Of a stretch of 64,000 nucleotides of DNA, positions 53,512-64,000 are shown piece by piece. Source of the stretch: Thamnaconus septentrionalis (lineage: Eukaryota; Chordata; Actinopteri; Tetraodontiformes; Monacanthidae); the NCBI GenBank assembly GCA_009823395.1, contig CM020511.1, positions 7,922,501 to 7,986,500 on the forward strand. The letters are read 5' to 3'. The notes beneath the pieces are model-generated. The model ran no database searches. It saw only the letters and a list, made by a program, of their open reading frames with translations, and was not told the DNA's origin. Each line of letters starts with the position of its first letter. The stretch's first letter is position 1. The position numbers were made by a program, and so were the translations under genes.

Positions 53512-54570
53512 TTTATTACACAATGAATTTAAACCAGATCAAATCTGCTGAGACAAAAGAACGGCCTTGTTAAAAGTGTCACAAAATGGACGTGAAGAAA
53601 ATGCAGGAAAAAAAATATATATATATAAAAAAAAGAAAAGAAGACAAATCAAAATGTTCTTTTCTGCAGTTTGTGTTATTCTATGGCCTGAATGCAAGGT
53701 GATAGTACAGCCGAAACAGATCAGTGAAGCTACACACAGTATTTGGAACACGTACAGTTAACATTCATATAGAGTCCAATTAGACAACAGATTCTCGGAC
53801 ACTCATCCTGAGGGGGGGGGGTAGTAGTCTGAAGTAAATGCAGGAACACAAAGACTTACAAATAATTGAATCCAAACCAAAAAAAATAAAAATAAATGAG
53901 GACTTTTCCTTTCACTTTGTCTAAAGCTGCAGGCAGAACTCAAGTTGACAAAACAGCTACACTTCATCTTCTGTTTCGCTGATATTCACTCCTCCTGGCC
54001 TACGCCCCCCCCCCCCACAACACAGCTCACAAACAAACACTTTGGTTCCCTCGACCCCCTCCTCTCAGTCAGGATAGTCCAGTTAGTTCCCTACTGTAAC
54101 TCCTTCCTAATGTACTGAAAACAGGCTAGCTCCATTTAAATACAAACCTTCAGGTGTGGCACCCCCCTCCCACCCAGAATGACATCCTTGTCTGACTAAG
54201 TATAAAAATTGTTTGCCATCCCTCCCCACCCACCAAAACCCCCAGCGCCCAGATCCCCCATATTACACACATTTCTCAAAAATCACTGACACCCCGACCC
54301 ACCCGGCTACTCCTTCGCCATGCAAGTCAGCCCCCAGAGAGACACTCTTGTCTTCCTGTCCGATTCCAATCATTTGCTTTCACAGCTTCACATTTCTCGC
54401 GGGTCTTAACCGGATGTCGTCATCAAAGCCACTGTCGAATGGTTTGTAGTTTCAAATCTTAGCGCATTGGCTGCAAATCAATGCAGGGGGGCTGATTTGG
54501 GTAGCAGGGTAGCACAAAGTCCCTCCCCGTCCTCCCTCCTCCCGTCCCTCCCTCCCCTATTGCGACTCTT
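53512..54570 (-). other. u2af2 3' UTR with candidate polyadenylation signal
   Basis: Reading leftward from the stop codon there is about 1 kb without coding character, then TTTATT at 53512-53517, which is AATAAA on the transcript strand. This gives a plausible 3' end. Sequence continuing to about 52800 could belong to longer isoforms. Confidence 0.45.
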
Positions 54571-60173
<5,603 letters not shown>

Positions 60174-60740
60174 CTCTCCGAGTTGGAAGCTAATACGCTC
60201 TCGGCGACTCAAGGAGGCGGCTAGCTTGAGCTAGCTAAAAGTGAACACTTTTATAACACAAGAGCTTTGTTTTTAGCTCGACTAGCTGGATTTTCTCGAA
60301 CTGCCCAACAGCGTTAAAACGGCACCATCAAAAATCGTTAACTAGAACAAATATTGGCTGTACAGTATGCGTTTACACCGCAAAAAACGAAATCACTGAA
60401 AAAGAAAACGTGTTCGCATGAGTTAGCCTGCTAACAGGGGCTAACTCGCTAGCAGCAAAGTCCAAAAGAAATCTAGGCCTCCACACACCGCTAGCCAGCA
60501 CAAGTTAGCACGCTGGTACGAAAATAATGAATTAAGAATATTTTCGAAGCCAAATGCAAACCTCAGGTGGACAACATCCCACTAATCATAGGCGTTTGAC
60601 GTTATAAGTCAAACGAATAGGCTTAGCAAGGTCTAAAGTCCAGCGAAAACAAAAGACTTCGCTATGCCCGCTTCTTTTGCTCCGTCTCCCAGGTACCCCG
60701 TGACACCGGAAGTTGATAAGTTGACCGATTTCCGGTAACG
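60174..60740 (-). promoter_or_regulatory. u2af2 promoter / 5' UTR with paired ETS-type sites
   Basis: ACCGGAAGT at 60705-60713 and TTTCCGGT (ACCGGAAA on the other strand) at 60729-60736 are inverted ETS-family cores about 16 bases apart, typical of TATA-less housekeeping promoters. They lie about 530 bases upstream of the ATG. The 5' UTR between contains several GCTAGC/TTAGC-like blocks. Start site and factor binding are inference. Confidence 0.45.
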
Positions 60741-60776
60741 AAAGACTCTCCAGTGGCCTTGCAGCATAACTCTAAC

Positions 60777-60884
60777 TTTTAATTCGTTTAATTTACTTTA
60801 TCTATCTCGTGAGGGAAATTGTTTCGTCGTTTTTAATTCGTTTAATTTACTTCATCTATCTCGTGAGGGAAATTGTTTCGTTGT
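60777..60884. repeat. Recent tandem duplication, 54-bp unit, two copies
   Basis: Copy 1 is 60777-60830 and copy 2 is 60831-60884, with two differences between them. It lies about 40 bases upstream of the ETS pair of u2af2. Confidence 0.95.
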
Positions 60885-62302
60885 ATTTGACACTTCCTAT
60901 TCACGTACCTTAACTATACATACTAGAAACAGTTGGCTGCATCCATGCATTTAATGAATACATACATTTCTCCAACTAAAAAATGGCGTTGTTTAATTCC
61001 TATTGCAACATGTTTGTTATTGTTCAAAACCTTGGACTAAAGTCATGAAACACATTAAGTGAACAACAGACATTGTTAATGAATAAGACAGATTCTTATC
61101 AAGAATCCACACAAGTGTAGCAGATTCTGCAGTCTGTAGGTGAGCCTCATGGAATATTTGTTTAATAAGTTAGTACACACAGTTACACGGTGAAAACAGT
61201 TGTACACAGTGAAATAAAATGTTCAGAAATGAAAACTTGGTCAAAACCTATCACATAAACTGAAGAACTTAAGGCGAAATAAATGGACCAGAAAAATCCT
61301 GATATCAGACCATAAGAAGTCACTTTTTTGTATTATATTTTAGAAAATTAACAAAAATTGTAAAAACAACCCTTACAGTGATTGCTTCTTCTTAGTAGCC
61401 ATCATTCATCCAGCCATCGGTTAAAATATTTGTATAAAAGACTTCTGTAACTAGATGTATTTCTATCACATCTGCATTGTCACTGCAACTTTTGAGTCTT
61501 GATTAGTGAGCTCTCTGGTCTGACATAGATTTTATTTAAAGCAAAAAAAAAAAGAAGCATATTAAAGGGCTTGGAGGGCAAAGTGACCAAAAGTATCGCA
61601 AGTCTCACACAAGAAATTACAAAATTGTATTAAGGCAGGTATGATAGTTAAGAAAGTGATGACAGTGAAAATGGCTGATGCAATGATGAGTATGAGAGTA
61701 TGTCATCATCTCACATATCTACTGATTTACAGCATAATGGCAACACGGACAGATTGTGATAGAATTAGATTTTTTTTCAGATTGTCTGAAAATTGCACTT
61801 AAATAACAAATCTTCTTTTTGAAAAAAAAAAATGTGATAAAATGTTTTGATCACTTCAACTGGAGAGGCTCCTGCAGATGTTCAGACATTACGAGTTGGG
61901 TGTGCTTCTCTAATACCTTCTCTAATATTTTTGGAGGTGAAGTATCTATAACCACTACATTAAACACACTTTCAATGTCTGACTCACAGGTGTATTTTTC
62001 CGCCCCTCTTAACCTCCTGAGTGTTACTGACACGCTCAGCAAGATATGTCAAAAAAAAATTAAAAAATCACATTAATCTTTTCACACAAGAAGTGAAATG
62101 TAAAACATTTGTCTGGGTGAGGGACAGGGAGTGAACTTATCCAGAAAGCTGACGCAGTGACTGCATGCCTCTGCTGCAGCTGCGGGAGGAGGAGCGCCTG
62201 CCTCTGGCTCACCAAGGTGAACTGACTGCTTGCGGGAGGACAGCACTGAACGCTTTTGTTTCCTGATTCCCGGAGCTGTTCCTTTTATCCGCCACTGCGC
62301 CC
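60885..62302. other. Space between u2af2 and ccdc106, probably with the ccdc106 3' UTR
   Basis: AT-rich and without protein-coding character. A TTTATT at 61531-61536 (AATAAA on the minus strand) is one possible polyadenylation signal for the ccdc106-like gene, about 770 bases after its stop; others cannot be excluded. Confidence 0.35.

Positions 62303-64000
<1,698 letters not shown>

Overview
This is a vertebrate nuclear genomic window, almost certainly from a teleost fish. All genes are split by GT-AG introns with clean phase continuity. Microsatellites are extremely abundant, and the transposon remnants are of kinds common in teleosts: hAT-like and foldback MITEs, a tRNA-derived SINE, and a non-LTR LINE with a (TGGA)n-type tail. 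The protein-coding content is an intact block of neuronal calcium-channel gamma / TARP genes next to a spliceosome gene. The species cannot be named from the sequence.

Layout. (1) 184-345, +: last coding exon of a conventional protein kinase C, best called prkcg from its AGC-tail motifs and its neighbours. (2) 8430-14551, +: cacng7, five coding exons, 347 aa, a type II TARP with an unusually long proline/glycine/histidine-rich tail. (3) 29744-36397, +: cacng8, four coding exons, 419 aa, a type I TARP ending in the PDZ ligand TTPV. (4) 42891-47663, -: cacng6, four coding exons, 264 aa, convergent with cacng8. (5) 54571-60173, -: u2af2 (U2AF65), thirteen coding exons, 480 aa, including two in-frame microexons. 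(6) 62303-64000, -: ccdc106-like gene, five exons visible, its 5' part beyond the window.

Function. PKC-gamma and TARP gamma-7 and gamma-8 belong to the postsynaptic glutamate-receptor signalling world: AMPA-receptor auxiliary subunits with phosphorylatable tails and a kinase class that acts there. gamma-6 is a calcium-channel auxiliary relative. u2af2 and ccdc106 are broadly expressed nuclear genes. The order prkcg-cacng7-cacng8-cacng6 matches the mammalian block. As I recall the mammalian block, cacng6 is inverted here, and u2af2/ccdc106 sit directly beside it rather than well over a megabase away.

The gene-poor spaces (346-8429, 14552-29743, 36398-42890, 47664-54570) hold UTRs, putative non-coding first exons in GC-rich DNA, microsatellites and transposon fossils. 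The best-resolved fossils are a hAT deletion derivative with an exact 8-bp target duplication (48191-48813), a long-TIR foldback element with a nested perfect hairpin (51592-52208), a MITE with perfect 15-bp TIRs (22354-22836), and a LINE lodged inside a hAT-like MITE (39432-40738). I found no operon, CRISPR array, phage or other prokaryotic feature, and no convincing undescribed multigene system. The points most worth a second look are structural and splicing-related.
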